From Dactylis glomerata (Eukaryota; Streptophyta; Magnoliopsida; Poales; Poaceae): 64,000 nt of DNA. The position numbers were made by a program, and so were the translations under genes. Shown here in pieces: positions 11,761-24,535 of the stretch (the first letter of the stretch is position 1; each line of letters opens with the position of its first letter). The notes below the pieces were generated by a model that searched no databases, was not told where the DNA came from, and saw only the letters and a list, made by a program, of their open reading frames with translations. The DNA is taken from assembly GCA_007115705.1 (NCBI GenBank), contig QXEO01000247.1, positions 13,368,933 through 13,432,932 on the forward strand, given 5' to 3'.

Positions 11761-12306
11761 ATACTCTTGCAGGAGGTAATTTTCTATGTACTCCCGCTCT
11801 TGAAGCATGCACTTTAATTGAAAGTTTAGTGGGAGTACCACCTATCCATGTTGTTAAAACTGATGTCACTTTGGATGAAGTTTTAGAAAAACTTAGCTCT
11901 TTAGAAAAAAAGTTTGCCAAATATCCTTGATAACGCTAGCCGAGTTAATGAATTGATAGAACGCATAGGTAAGAGAATCACCGCTTCAGAGGCTAGCACT
12001 ACTCTTGATAGTCAAAACTTTAGGATTGGTAAACTAGAGGAATCTATGGAAACTTTAAGTTCAATTTTCTCTTCTCTTAAGTTTAAGAAGGAGAAAGCTT
12101 TTGTTGGAAAAGATCAAAAATTTATGTATGCTCCCAAGGTGTCTGTGCCTAAACCACAGCATGTTTTAAAGATGGGTATGACTTTTAGTTCAACTAAGAG
12201 TGACTTGCAGGTTGAATCATCTTTGGGGACTTCTAAAGTGGCTAGTGTTGTAAGTGGTGATCTTGAGGAAACAGTTGATCTTAATGCCTCTTACGAAAAT
12301 ACTTGA
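11761..12306 (+). pseudogene. gag C-terminal fragment of element A
   Basis: This is the continuation of the frame broken at 4821, colinear with the uninterrupted gag of element C (about 18110-18644). A run of seven A's near 11904-11910 has one more A than the C copy and shifts the frame, giving an early stop (about 11928). Downstream, the original frame is readable again (11914-12306), with NILDNASRVNELIERIGKR and a likely coiled-coil region. The ORF ends with a divergent tail. Not functional as it stands. Confidence 0.72.
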
Positions 12307-14906
12307 TTTCCACCTTTCTGCGCCTAGCTCAAAGGCGTTAAAGAAAAGCACTCTTGGGAGATACCAATTGTTTTCTTTTCAGTACTTTTTCTTTTACTTA
12401 AGTCTTGGAAGTTATTACTAATGTAATAACCTCTCCTTATCCTTTTTATTTCGTTGTTGTGCCAAGAAGAACCTCTAATTTGAGGGAGGTAAGATTTGGG
12501 GAAGTTGCTGTCCTGAAACAGATTTCGGTGCTGCACCGTAAAAATTCATAAAAACTCTCAGAATATCTTTTTGACCTGCAATTTATTGTTCATATGCCCC
12601 AGGTTATATCCAAACTTTCATTAGTTTTGCACTTTTTGATTTGAGCAACAGAAGGTCCTCGAAAAAATCGACCTTTGTCAGATGTTCTATTTTGACAGAT
12701 TTCTACCACTATCTGTGTTTGCCTCTCGATCGCTTTCTTTTTGAGTTATTTTGATCACAAAACTTTTGGGGAGTTGCTACAGTAGTATATGCTTTATATG
12801 TGGTGTTTTTGAGTTGAAACCTGAACCAAAAAAAGGTTGATTCATTATTATGTTTATGCTAATGTTGCTAATAGAATTGTGTGAAGTTTTGTATGAAGGA
12901 AGTTTTCAAGTGTAGGGATTGGAGAATGATGAGATGAGTTGAAGAATGGACAAAAGCTCAAGCTTGGGGATGCCCTTGTCACCCCAAGAAATATCCAAGA
13001 GGTACAATCGTCAAAGCTTGGGGATGCCCCCGAGGCACCCCTTCTTCATCGGCAAAAATCAGGTCACCTTTCAACACACTATATTTTTATTGCTTCATGC
13101 ACCATGCGTTTTTCTTGGAGCGTCTTTACTTTTGCTTTTAGTTTTCTTTTGTTTTGTTTGCTGCAATAAATGGTTGTACCCCACCAAATTTCATTTGGAG
13201 GAGATTTAATTGTTTTTCATTTGCCAAGAACACTCTATTTTTCACTCTTATCGTTAAACGAGTGTTCTCTTTATCAAGAACTGCGTTTAGTTTTCGTTTT
13301 TTGCCTTGATTTTTGTTCAGATCTTGTTTTATCTTTGCATCAAGGTGTATTTGTACCACTGGTCTATGTTGGTATTCATCAAAAGAGTTGTCTCAAAAAG
13401 GTATGAATGGTGTTGGAAAAGAGAAAAAGTTTCATGCAAAAAAGTGGTACAAAGAGGAGCTTGTTTAGACTGCGGCTTAGACTTTTTCATGCCATGCTTG
13501 ATGTCGTTTTGATAGTATGCTTAGTGGTTTTTCTGTAGCATGACTTGTCTCAAATGACTGAGATTGCTTAATGAGCCTCTGAAAAAATCATGCGTTGTTT
13601 TTATTATTTGGAAGCATTTATTTGGTTTTCTCCTTGATGCTTTATTTGGGTTGACTTGGCGCATGCTTACAATATGTATTACTCATACAAAGTCGCCATA
13701 AGCCTTTATGATCATTTAGTTTTCGACTTTTGATGCCATTTTATGCTTCTCTTAATGATGTTTTGTCGCTATGCATGATTATGGCCGTTATTGCTCTCTT
13801 AGTTGGTCGCTCCCAGTCTTTTGCTAGCCCTCATTTTGTACTAAGTATGATCTCTACTCGTGCATCCAACTCCCAAAAACCAAGTTATTCCAATGTGTCC
13901 ACCATACATACCTATTAGCAATTTGCTATTCCAAAGTACATTTGACTTTCTTTTATCTATCCTTCAAATTAAACTCTTTTGGTGTTATGTGAAAATTTGC
14001 CAGTAAAGCTCTCACGAACCTGATGGCACACTTTACTTTTCTCGCTTTTAAAATTTTGACATTGTGGCTCTTTTATGTTGACATTATGCTTGCAAGTTGT
14101 AAGTTGGAAATTAGCCAAACCATACCGTCATGGGGTAAGCTTTCAACATTAAACTTCTCTTATTTGAGTTGATATCGTGATCTTTTGTTTATGGATACTC
14201 GCGATGTGAAATAAGTAGAGAATCTTGCGGGATCATGGAGTTTGTATACGTGTTAGAGAAACGCCTGGGCCGCTAATCTAAGCCATGCATCATTCATGGT
14301 GGAAATTTATAGCATGCCCATAGTGGACATTCGATGACGCATCTCAAAATAAAAAGCTATACCAGTGGTAAATAAAAGAGATGCTGAGGTGTTCATTGTC
14401 TGTTTGTCCTGTCATTTTGATGTGGGCTTGTTCCATGTCATCGGGCAAGGAGGTACCCCGTTGGCGGTTCTCGATGATACGTGTATACTTATGACAAGAG
14501 CTTGCTTGGGACTCTAAGTCGAGTAGCATAAGGTTTGGGTATTCATACTTCATGGGACACGAGGTTTTCAACTTATGATTTGTCAAGCATATGCTCATAA
14601 ACGTTCTTGCATTTACTTTAACCATTCAAGATGCCTATGATGGGGGCAATGAGAGCTCAAAGCTAGTAAGTACCATAACTTTTGAAGGTTTATAAAACTT
14701 GCAATCACTGCTTCCCTCTGTGAAGGGCCTTTCTTTTACTTTTATGTTGAGTCTCCATCTTCTACCTTTATGCACCGTCTAAGAGAGCATAGTTGCCATT
14801 CTGAGTTTAATGTGCATACTCCCAAAGTTTATCATTGATTGATTCATAATTCTGGTTTCACTTGTTCTTAAATTATTTGTATCTAGTCGCCCTCTTAAAC
14901 TTGAAG
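12307..14906 (+). mobile_element. Non-coding internal region of element A
   Basis: It is colinear with positions 1-2220 and with element C from the post-gag hairpins (12321-12367) onward. AAGCTTGGGGATGC motifs lie near 12960 and 13014. It breaks off at about 14907 in the segment ending AAACTTGAAGGT, where the sequence jumps back to an earlier part of a C-type internal region. No gene seen. Confidence 0.75.
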
Positions 14907-16077
14907 GTCTCTTATGTTGAGTTGTTATGCTTGCAAGTTGTAAGTTGGAGACTAGCCCAGCCATGCTGTCATGGGGCAATCTTTCAACATTGCACTTCTT
15001 ATTTGAGTTGATATTGTGATCTTTTGTTTATGGATGCCCATGGTGTAAAATGAATTGGGAATCTTGTGGGGATCATGGAGTTTGTATATGTGTTAGGGAA
15101 ACGCCTGGGCCGCCAATCTAAGCCATGCATAATTCATGGTGGAAATTTGCAGCATACCCATAGTGGACATTCGACGATGCATCTCAAAATAAAAAGCTAA
15201 ACAAATGGTAAATAAAAGAGATGTCGAGGTGTTCATTGTCTGCTTGTCCTATCATTTTGATGTGGGCTTGTTCCATGTCATTGGGCATGGAGGTACCCTG
15301 TTGGCGGTTCGCGATGATACATATATACTTACAATGACAAGAGCCTTGCTTGGGACTCTAAGTAAAGTAGCATGAGGTTTGGGTACTCGTATTCATGGGA
15401 CACGAGGTTTTCAACTTATGATTTGTCAAGCATATGCATCATAATTGTTCTCGCATTAACTTTAACCATTCAAGATGCTTATGATGGGGGCAATGAGAGC
15501 TCAAAGCCGGTAAGTACCATAATTTTTGAAGGTCTATAAAACTTGCAAACACTGCTTTCCTCCGCGAAGGGCCTTTCTTTTACTTTTATGTTGAGTCACC
15601 ACCTTCTATCTTTATGCACCATTAAGAGAGCATAGTTGTCATTCTTAGTATAATGTGCATTGTCCCAAAGTTTTCATTCATTGATTCATATTGTTGGTTT
15701 CACTTGTTCTTAAATTATTTGTATCTAGTCGCCCTCTTAAACTTGAAGGTGTCCTATGCATTTATGTTTTGCTCTTTATAAAGGACAAGCTGAAAACCAC
15801 TTGTATGTTTTTCCTTATGATTTGAACACACGTTTGACTTTCATTGTTTCATTTTCATGATCTTTTGTTTGTGTTCATTTTCATGTTTATAACATGGTTG
15901 CTAAGTTTCTTCTATCAAGATTATGTCTTTCATGCCCATATTTTAAGTTCTTTTGATCCCAGCACACAACGCTTACATATTTGATCAAGATTGTGTAGGT
16001 GCATGTCACCTCAAAAATTATTTCTTTTGTTATCACTTACCTACTCGAGGACGAGCAGGAGTTAAGCTTGGGGATGC
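14907..16077 (+). mobile_element. Partial C-type internal region with polypurine tract, fused to element A
   Basis: From CTCTTATGTTGAG onward the sequence nearly duplicates 20411-21578, including the polypurine tract (about 16060-16077) in front of the LTR at 16078. It repeats segments already passed at about 14060-14700, so the path steps back. It is best read as the tail of an upstream C-type unit whose own 5' LTR is lost. Confidence 0.72.
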
Positions 16078-17752
16078 AGATACGTCTCCAACGTATCCAT
16101 AATTTTTGATGCTCCATGCTTGTTTTTACACCATTTGCTTAGTGTTTCGTTACACTTCGTGGCACTTTTATGCATTTTCCGGAACTAACCTATTAACAAG
16201 TCGCCACAGTGCTAGTTCCCTATTTTCTGCTATTTTTGTGTTTCAGAAAAGTTACATAGGAAATATTCTCGGAATTGAACGAAACCAAATCCAATCGCCC
16301 AGAATTTTACCGAAGCTTCCAGAGAACCGAAGAGGAGATGGAGTGGGGCCATGAGGGGCCCTCACACCAGGGCGGCGCGGCCAAGGGCTGGGCCGTGCCC
16401 CCTATGTGTGAGACCACCTCGGTCCACTTCTGACGATGCCCCTTCGTCTATAAAAACCCCCCGATGAGAAAAACCTAAGTACCCGATCAGTTTTCCAGAA
16501 TACATCGCGATCCGCCGCCGCCGTCGACCCGAAGATCGGGAGGGTCCAGAAGCTCTTCCTGGCACCCTGCCAGAGAGGGGAATCGCCACCGGAGGTCTTC
16601 TTCATCGCCATGCTTGCCTCCGGAGCGATGAGTGAGTAGTCTACCTTGGACTATGGGTCCATAGCAGTAGCTAGATGGTTGTCTTCTCCACCATGTGCTT
16701 CATGTTTAGATCTCATGAGCTGCCCTACATGATTGAGATCACCGTTATGTAATTCTACATGTTTGGTTTGTTGGGATCCGATGAATATTGGTGTTATGCT
16801 TGAGTTGAAGTACTAAAATTTATCTTTTGTTATCTCTATGCTGTTTATGATCTTGCATGCTCTCCGTTGTTAGTAGCTATCTTGGCCGAGTAGTTGCTAG
16901 TGACTCCAAGAGGGGGTATTTATGCTCGATAGTGGGTTCATGTCTCTATTTAATCAGGGGGAGTGACAGAAACCTCTAAGGTTGTAGATGTGCTGTTGCT
17001 ACTAGGGGGAAAACAACATTCATATGCTCAAGGGCATATGCTTTGTTTACATTAGACACTTTGCTTAATGCAATTATCTGTTGTTCGCAACTTAATACTC
17101 ATGGGGTGTTCGGATGATATCCCCGTGAGTGGATTATTAGTCATAGATGCAGTTGGATGGCGGTCTATGTATTTTGTTGTAATGCCCAGAGTAAATCTCA
17201 TAGTGATCCTCTCATCATATGCACGTTATCTTTATTCTATCAATTGCCCAACTGTAATTTGTTTACCCAGCTTGTATTATTTTATCTTATGGAGAGACAC
17301 CGCTAGTGGACTGTGGATCCCGGTCCTATTTCCATTATATTGTTATCACCTGTTTACTTTACTCGCACTGTTTACTTTACTCGCATACTATTATCACTTT
17401 CCACTCGATACGCTCATACCCTTTGTTTCAAGCAAACCGGTGAGATTAACAACCTCATCGTAAGTTGGGAACAAAGTATTTGGTTGTGTTGTGTGCAGGT
17501 TCCGCGTTGCTATTATTGGTTGAAGACGAGTCAACAAGTGTCGTAAACGGCGCCCTTGTTGGAGTGTCACTAGGCTATCAAGCATCACCTTCAGTCGTTT
17601 GTTTGCTCCTCTTCTGATCGACATACCTTGGTTTCTTAACTGAGGGAAAAACCTTGCTGCTATATTCATCATACCTTCCTCTTGGGGTTCCCAACGGGCT
17701 GGTCATTCAACTAGGCATCAGTTCTTTTTCTGGCGCCATCAACCAGCAATCA
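16078..17752 (+). repeat. LTR4, 5' LTR of element C
   Basis: It is 1675 bp, exactly the length of LTR5, and shares with LTR5 diagnostic stretches such as GTGTGAGACCACCTCGGTCC. The first base is A instead of T (AGATACGTCTCC), a terminal mutation. The TATA box is TATAAAAA at 16449. Its 3' end (17721-17752) contains a TTTTTCTGGCGCC segment resembling the primer-site region, so the LTR boundary appears to have been extended by ~32 bp. Confidence 0.85.
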
Positions 17753-17763
17753 AGCTCTTTTTC

Positions 17764-17781
17764 TGGCGCCGTTGCCAGGGA
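17764..17781 (+). other. Primer-binding site of element C (tRNA-Asp type)
   Basis: TGGCGCCGTTGCCAGGGA has one mismatch to the standard Athila primer site and lies 11 bp after the extended LTR end. Confidence 0.85.
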
Positions 17782-17940
17782 GAAAGTAGAAGACTTCTGC
17801 GAGGGGAGTTTTTCGCATGCACATCCTTTACTTTGTTATTGTTTTGCTTTACTTTATTTTTACTTGCATCGTTTTATCAAAAACCCAAAAAAATTAGAAT
17901 CCTTGGTAGTTGTTTTTACTTGTCTGCTTTTAGTCTTGTA

Positions 17941-18644
17941 ATCCTGAAGTTGAAGTTCGTACTTTTAAGCAACAAGGGGGAGAGAGCTTGAAAGATGCTT
18001 GGTACCATATTAGCAATTCTCACCATAGGTGTACAAAGAAGCATTCTACCATGATCCTCCTTAGACATTTTTATGTTGGTATAACTAGTTGTTATAGGTA
18101 CGTTCTTGATACTCTCGCGGGAGGTAATTTTTTGGGTACTCCCATTCTTGAAACATGCACTTTAATTGAAAGTTTAGTGGGGGTACCGCCTATTCATGTT
18201 GTTAAAACTGAGGTCACTTTGGAGGAAGTTTTAGAAAAGCTTAGCTCTTTAGAAAAAAGTTTGCCAAATATCCTTGATAATGCTAGCCGCGTTAATGAAT
18301 TGATAGAAAGTATCGGTAAGAGAATCACCATTTTAGAGGCTAGCACTACTCTTGATAGTCAAAACCTTAGGATTGGGAAACTAGAGGAATCCATGGAAAC
18401 TTTAAGTTTAATTTTCTCTTCTCTTAAGTTTAAGAAGGAGAAAGCTTTTGTTGGAAAGGAGCAAAAATTTATGTATGTTCCCAAGGTGTCTGTGCCTAAA
18501 CCGCAACATGTTTTTAAGATTTGTAAGACTTTTAGTTCAACTAAGAGTGACTTGCAGGTTGAATCATCTTCGGGAACCTCTAAAGTGCCTAGTGTGGTAA
18601 GTGGTGAGCTTGAGGAAATAGTTGATTCACTTGATATTACTTGA
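17941..18644 (+). pseudogene. gag-like gene of element C lacking its start codon
   Basis: An open frame of about 230 codons matches the A gag (PEVEVRTFKQQGGESL at its start), but the segment with the ATG present in A (4642) is deleted here. The first in-frame ATG lies near 18051, about 35 codons in. The central part (ILDNASRVNELIESIGKR, then LRIGKLEESMETL) is heptad-like and could form a coiled coil. The C-terminus (SLDIT) is the same as in element B, and the double hairpin follows the stop. Unlike B, there is no protease-like segment. This would be a capsid-type protein if translated from an internal start. Confidence 0.68.
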
Positions 18645-21578
18645 TTCACAATTTTCTGCGCCTAGCTCAAAGGCGTTAAAGAAAAGCACTCTTGGGAGAT
18701 AACCCAATGTTTTTACTTTCAGTTCTTTTTCTTTTATTTGAGTCTTGGAAGTTATTACTACTGTAATGACCTCTCCTTATCCTTTTTATTTCGTTTTTGT
18801 GCCAAGAGAAGCCTCTAATTTGAGTGAGGTAAGATTTGGGGATGTTGCTGTCCTGAAACTGTTTTCGGTGCTGCACCGTAAAAATTCGTGAAAATTCTCT
18901 GTATATCTTTTGGACCTGAAATTTCTTTTGCATATGCCCCAGGTTATATCCAAACTTTCGTTAGTTGAACACTTTTTGATTTGAGCAACAGAAAACCCCT
19001 CAAAAATTCGACCTTTGTCAGCTGTTCTGTTTTGACAGATTTCTGCCAATATTTGTGTTGCCGCTTTATCGCTTTCTTTTTGAGTTCTTTTGATCACGGA
19101 ACTTTTGGGGAAGTTGCTACAGTAGTATATGCTTAATATGTGGTGGTTTTAGGTTGAAACCTGAAGCAAAAAGGGTTGATGATATGTTATGCTTGCACTA
19201 ATGTTGCTAATAGATTTGTGTTTAGTTTTGTATGAAGGAAGTTTTCAAGTGTAGGGATCGGAGAGTGATGAGATGAGTTGAAGAACGGACAAAAGCTCAA
19301 GCTTGGGGATTCCCATGCATCACCCCAAGAAATATCCAAGAAGTACAAGCGTCAAAGCTTGGGGATGCCCCCGAGGCACCCCTTCTTCATCGGCAAAAAT
19401 CAGGTCACCTTTCAAAACACTATATTTTTATTGCTTCATGCATTATGTATTTTTCTTGAAGCGTCAGTTGTTTTTAGTTTTCAGTTTAGTTTAGTTTATT
19501 TACTGCAATAAATGGTTGGACCCCAACAAATTTCCTTTGGAGAAGTTGCCTTGCTTTTCATTTGCCAAGAACACTCCATTTTTCACTCTATTCGTTTCAA
19601 CGAGTGTTCTCTTTTTCTAGAACTGCGTTTGGCTTTCGATTTTCACCTTGATATGTGTTCAGATCTTGTTATATCTTTTCATCAAGGTGTATTTTTTCCT
19701 CTGATCTTTATTGGTTTTCATCAAAAGAGGTGTTTATAAAAAGTTTGAATGGTGTTGGAAAAGAGAAAAAACTTTATGCAAAAAAGTGGTACAAGAAGGA
19801 GCTTGTGTAGACTGCGGCTTAGGCTTTTGCATGTCATGCTTTATGTCTTTTTGATAGTATGCTTAGTGGTTTTGCTGTAGCATGACTTGTCTCAAATAAC
19901 TGATATTGCTTAATGAGCCTTTGAAAAAATCATGCGTTGTTTTTATCGTTTGGAAGCATTATTTTGGTTTTCTCCTTGATGCTTTATTTGGGTTGAGTTG
20001 GCGCATGCTCACACATGTTAGACTCTTACAAAGTCGCCAATAGCCTCTATGATCATTTAGTTTTTGACTTTTGATGCCATCTTATGATTCTTTTAATGTC
20101 GCTTTGTCGCTTTGCATGATTATGGCCATTATTGCTCTCTTAGTTGGTCGCTCCCAGTCTTTTGCTAGCCCTCGCCTTGTACTGAGTATGCGCTCTACTC
20201 GTGCATCCAACTCCTAAAAACCAAGTTTGCCAAAGTGTCCACCATACATACCTATTAGCAATTTGCTTTTCCAAAGTACATTCGACTTGCTTTTATCTAC
20301 TCTTCAAATTAAACTCTTATCGGTGTTATGCGAAAATTGGTCAGTAAAGCTCTCACGAACCGGATGGCACACTTTATTTTTCTTGCTCTTAAAATTTTGA
20401 CATTGTGGTCTCTTATGTTGAGTTGTTATGCTTGCAAGTTGTAAGTTGGAGACTAGCCCAGCCATGCTGTCATGGGGCAAGCTTTCAACATTGCACTTCT
20501 TATTTGAGTTGATATTATGATCTTTTGTTTATGGATGCCCGTGGTGTGAAATGAATTGGGAATCTTGCGGGGATCATGGAGTTTGTATATGTGTTAGGGA
20601 AACGCCTGGGCCGCCAATCTAAGCCATGCATAATTCATGGTGGAAATTTGCAGCATACCCATAGTGGACATTCGACGACGCATCTCAAAATAAAAAGCTA
20701 AACAAATGGTAAATAAAAGAGATGTCGAGGTGTTCATTGTCTGCTTGTCCTGTCATTTTGATGTGGGCTTGTTCCATGTCATCGGGCACGGAGATACCCC
20801 GTTGGCGGTTCTCAATGATACATATATACATACAATGACAAGAGCCTTGCTTGGGACTCTAAGTAAAGTAGCATGAGGTTTGGGTACTCGTATTCACGGG
20901 ACACGAGGTTTTCAACTTATGATTTATCAAGCATATGCATCATAATTGTTCTCGCATTAACTTTAACCATTCAAGATGCTTATGATGGGGGCAATGAGAG
21001 CTCAAAGCCGGTAAGTACCATAATTTTTGAAGGTCTATAAAACTTGCAAACACTGCTTCCCTCCGCGAAGGGCATTTCTTTTACTTTTATGTTGAGTCAC
21101 CACCTTCTTTCTTTATGCACCATTAAGAGAGCATAGTTGTCATTCTTAGTGTGATATGCATTGTCCCAAAGTTTTCATTGATTGATTCATATTGTTGGTT
21201 TCACTTGTTCTTAAATTATTTGTATCTAGTCGCCCTCTTAAACTTGAAGGTGTCCTATGCATTTATGTTTTGCTCTTTATGAAGGACAAGCTGAAAACCA
21301 TTTATATGTTTTTCCTTACAATTTGAACACACGTTTGACTTTCATTGTTTTATTTTCATGATCTTTTGTTTGTGTTCATTTTCATGTGTATAACATGGTT
21401 GCTAAGTTTCTTCTATCAAGATTATGTCTTTCATGCCCATGTTTTAAGTTCTTTTGATCCCAGCACACAACGCTTACATATTTGATCAAGATTGTGTAGG
21501 TGCATGTCACCTCAAAATTTATTTCTTTTGTTATCACTTACCTACTCGAGGACGAGCAGGAGTTAAGCTTGGGGATGC
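18645..21578 (+). mobile_element. Non-coding internal region of element C
   Basis: It runs from the post-gag hairpins (18659-18707) to the polypurine tract before LTR5. It is colinear with elements A and the left copy. PPT-like motifs occur near 19301 (one base changed) and 19360. Short ORFs here are interrupted in sister copies and not considered genes. Confidence 0.75.
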
Positions 21579-23253
21579 TGATACGTCTCCAACGTATCCA
21601 TAATTTTTGATGCTCCATGCTTGTTTTTACACCATTTGCTTAGTGTTTCGTTACACTTCGTGGCACTTTTATGCATTTTCCGGAACTAACCTATTAACAA
21701 GTCGCCGCAGTGCTAGTTCCCTGTTTTCTGCTGTTTTTGTGTTTCAGAAAAGTTACACAGGAAATATTCTCAGAATTGGATGAAACCAACGCCAGTCGCC
21801 CAGAATTTTACCGAAGCTTCCAGAGAACCGAAGAGGAGATGGAGTGGGGCCATGAGGGGCCCTCACACCAGGGCGGCGCGGCCAGGGGCTGGGCCGCGCC
21901 CCCTATGTGTGAGACCACCTCGGTCCACTTCTGATGATGCCCCTTCGCCTATAAAGACCCCCCGACGAGAAAAACCTAAGTACCCGATCAGTTTTCCAGA
22001 ACACATCGCGATCCGCCGCCGCCGTCGACCCAAAGATCGGGAGGGTCCAGAAGCTCTTCCTGGCACCCTGCCGGAGAGGGGAATCGCCACCAGAGGTCTT
22101 CTTCATCGCCATGCTTGCCTCCGGAGCGATGAGTGAGTAGTCTACCTTGGACTATGGGTCCATAGCAGTAGCAAGATGGTTGTCTTCTCCACCATGTGCT
22201 TCATGTTTAGATCTCATGAGCTGCCCTACATGATTGAGATCACCGTTATGTAATTCTACATGTTTGGTTTGTTGGGATCCGATGAATATTGGTGTTATGC
22301 TTGTGTTGAAGTACTGAAATTTATCTTTTGTTATCTCTATGTTGTTTATGATCTTGCATGCTCTTCGTTGTTAGTAGCTATCTTGGCCGAGTAGTTGCTA
22401 GTGACTCCAAGAGGGGGTATTTATGCTCGATAGTGGGTTCATGTCTCTATTTAATCTGGGAGAGTGACAGAAACCTCTAAGGTTGTAGATGTGCTGTTGC
22501 TACTAGGGGGAAAAAAATATTCGTAAGCTCAAGGGCATATGCTTTGTTTACATTAGACACTTTGCTTAATGCAATTATTTGTTGTTCGCAACTTAATACT
22601 CATGGGGTGTTCGGATGATATCCCCGTGAGTGGATTATTAGTCATAGATGCAGTTGGATGGCGGTCTATGTATTTTGTTGTAATGCCCAGAGTAAATCTC
22701 ATAGTGATCCTCTCATCATATGCACGTTATCTTTATTCTATCAATTGCCCAACTGTAATTTGTTTACCCAGCTTGTATTATTTTATCTTATGGAGAGACA
22801 CCGCTAGTGAACTGTGGATCCCGGCCCTATTTCCATTATATTGCTATCACCTGTTTACTTTACTCGCACTATTTACTTTACTCGCATACTATTATCACTT
22901 TCCACTCGATACGCTCATACCCTTTGTTTCAAGCAAACCGGTGAGATTAACAACCTCATCGTAAGTTGGGAACAAAGTATTTGGTTGTGTTGTGTGCAGG
23001 TTCCGCGTTGCTATTATTGGTTGAAGACGAGTCAACAAGTGTCGTAAACGGCGCCCTTGTTGGAGTGTCACTAGGCTATCAAGCATCACCTTCAGTCGTT
23101 TGTTTGCTCCTCTTCTGATCGACATACCTTGGTTTCTTAACTGAGGGAAAAACCTTGCTGCTATATTCATCATACCTTCCTCTTGGGGTTCCCAACGGGC
23201 TGGTCATTCAACTAGGCATCAGTTCTTTTTCTGGTGCCATCAACCAGCAATCA
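21579..23253 (+). repeat. LTR5, 3' LTR of element C
   Basis: It starts TGATACGTCTCC and ends CCAGCAATCA, 1675 bp. TATAAAG is at 21950. It carries the same 32-bp 3' extension as LTR4, with TGGTGCC in place of TGGCGCC, showing that the extension was copied during transposition. Confidence 0.87.
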
Positions 23254-23284
23254 AGGACGAACAGGAGTTAAGCTTGGGGATGCT
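23254..23284 (+). other. Polypurine-tract remnant between LTR5 and LTR6
   Basis: AGGACGAACAGGAGTTAAGC continues to GATGCT before the next LTR. It is the last ~30 bp of an Athila-type internal region, probably that of element A, split off by the insertion of C. Confidence 0.65.
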
Positions 23285-24535
23285 TGATACGTCTCAAACG
23301 TATCTATAATTTTTGATGCTCCATACTTGTTCTTACACCATTTGTCTTGAGTTTTGTTACACTTCGTGGTGTTTTTATGCATTTTCTGGAATTAACCTAT
23401 TAACAAGATGCCACAGTGCCAGTTCCCTGTTTTCTGCTATTTTTGTGTTTCAGAAAAGTTACACACAAAATATTCTTAGAATTGGACGAAACAAAAGCCG
23501 AACCTCCTATTTTTACTGAAGCTTCACGAAGACCGAAGATGAGACGAAGGGGGGCCCGAGGCCAGCCACACCACAGGGGGGTGCGGCCCAGCCCCTGGCC
23601 GTGCCCACCCATGGTGAGGGCACCTGGCCCACCTCCTGACGACGTCCCTTCACCTATAAAGTCTCCTCGACGGGAAAAACCTAAGGGATGGATCGCTTTT
23701 CCTCGAAACATACTGCAAGCTAGATGGTTGCCTCCGGAGCGGGGAGGATCCAGGAGCTTATCCCGGCACCCTGCCGGAGGCCTTCTCCACCACCATGGTC
23801 GCCTCCGGAGTGATGTGTTAGTAGTCTACCTTGGACTATGGGTCCATAGCGGTAGCTAGATGGTTGTCTTCTCCACCATGTGCTTCATGTTTAGATCTTG
23901 TGAGCTGCCCTATATGATCAAGATCATCTTTATGTAATCATACATGTTGTGTTTGTTGTGATCCGATAAGTATTGGTACTATGTCAAGTTGATGTGCTGA
24001 ATATTATCTTATATTATCTCTATGTTGTTTATGATCTTGCATGATTTCCGTTGCTAGTAGCTATCTTGGCCGAGTAGATGCTAGTGACTCCAAGAGGGAG
24101 TATTTTTGCTCGATAGTTGGGTTCATACCTCTATTTAATCTGGGGGAGTGACAGAAACCTCTAAGGTTGTAGATGTGTTGTTGCCACTAGGGAAAAACAA
24201 CATTCTTGTGTCCAAGGACATTTGCTTTGTTTACATTACGCACTTTGCTTAATGCAATTATCTGTTGTTCGCAACTTAATACTCAAGGGGTCCTCGAACG
24301 ATTCCCCACGAGTGGATTATTAGTCATAGATGCAGTTGGATGGCGGTCTATGTATTTTGTCGTAATGCCCAGAGTAAGTCTCATAATGATCCTCGTGATG
24401 TATGTACGTTATCTTTACTCTATCAATTTCCCAACTGTAATTTATTTACCCAGCATGCTTTATTTATCTTATGGAGAGACACCACTAGTGAACTGTGGAC
24501 CCCGGTCCAATATTCTTTACATAGCTTTACCATTT
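23285..24535 (+). repeat. LTR6, truncated LTR, probable 3' partner of LTR1 (element A)
   Basis: It starts TGATACGTCTCAAACG and shares LTR1-specific variants (CTTGTTCTTACACC, CCGAACCTCCTAT, ATTCTTGTGTCCAAGGACAT). TATAAAG is at 23655. Similarity ends at about 24530, roughly 1250 bp into the LTR, so the 3' quarter is missing. The 24536 junction may mark an old deletion or an insertion boundary. Confidence 0.75.

Larger units (their letters stand above)
16078..23253 (+). mobile_element. Element C: Athila-type LTR retrotransposon (LTR4 - internal - LTR5)
   Basis: It has two LTRs of equal length, a PBS at 17764, a gag frame (17941-18644), a 2.9-kb non-coding region and a polypurine tract at about 21560-21578. 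The sequence after LTR5 begins AGGACGAACAGG, a polypurine-tract fragment of another element. No matching left target duplication is visible, because LTR4 is preceded by another C-type internal region. This suggests a tandem three-LTR unit inserted next to the LTR at 23285. Confidence 0.78.
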
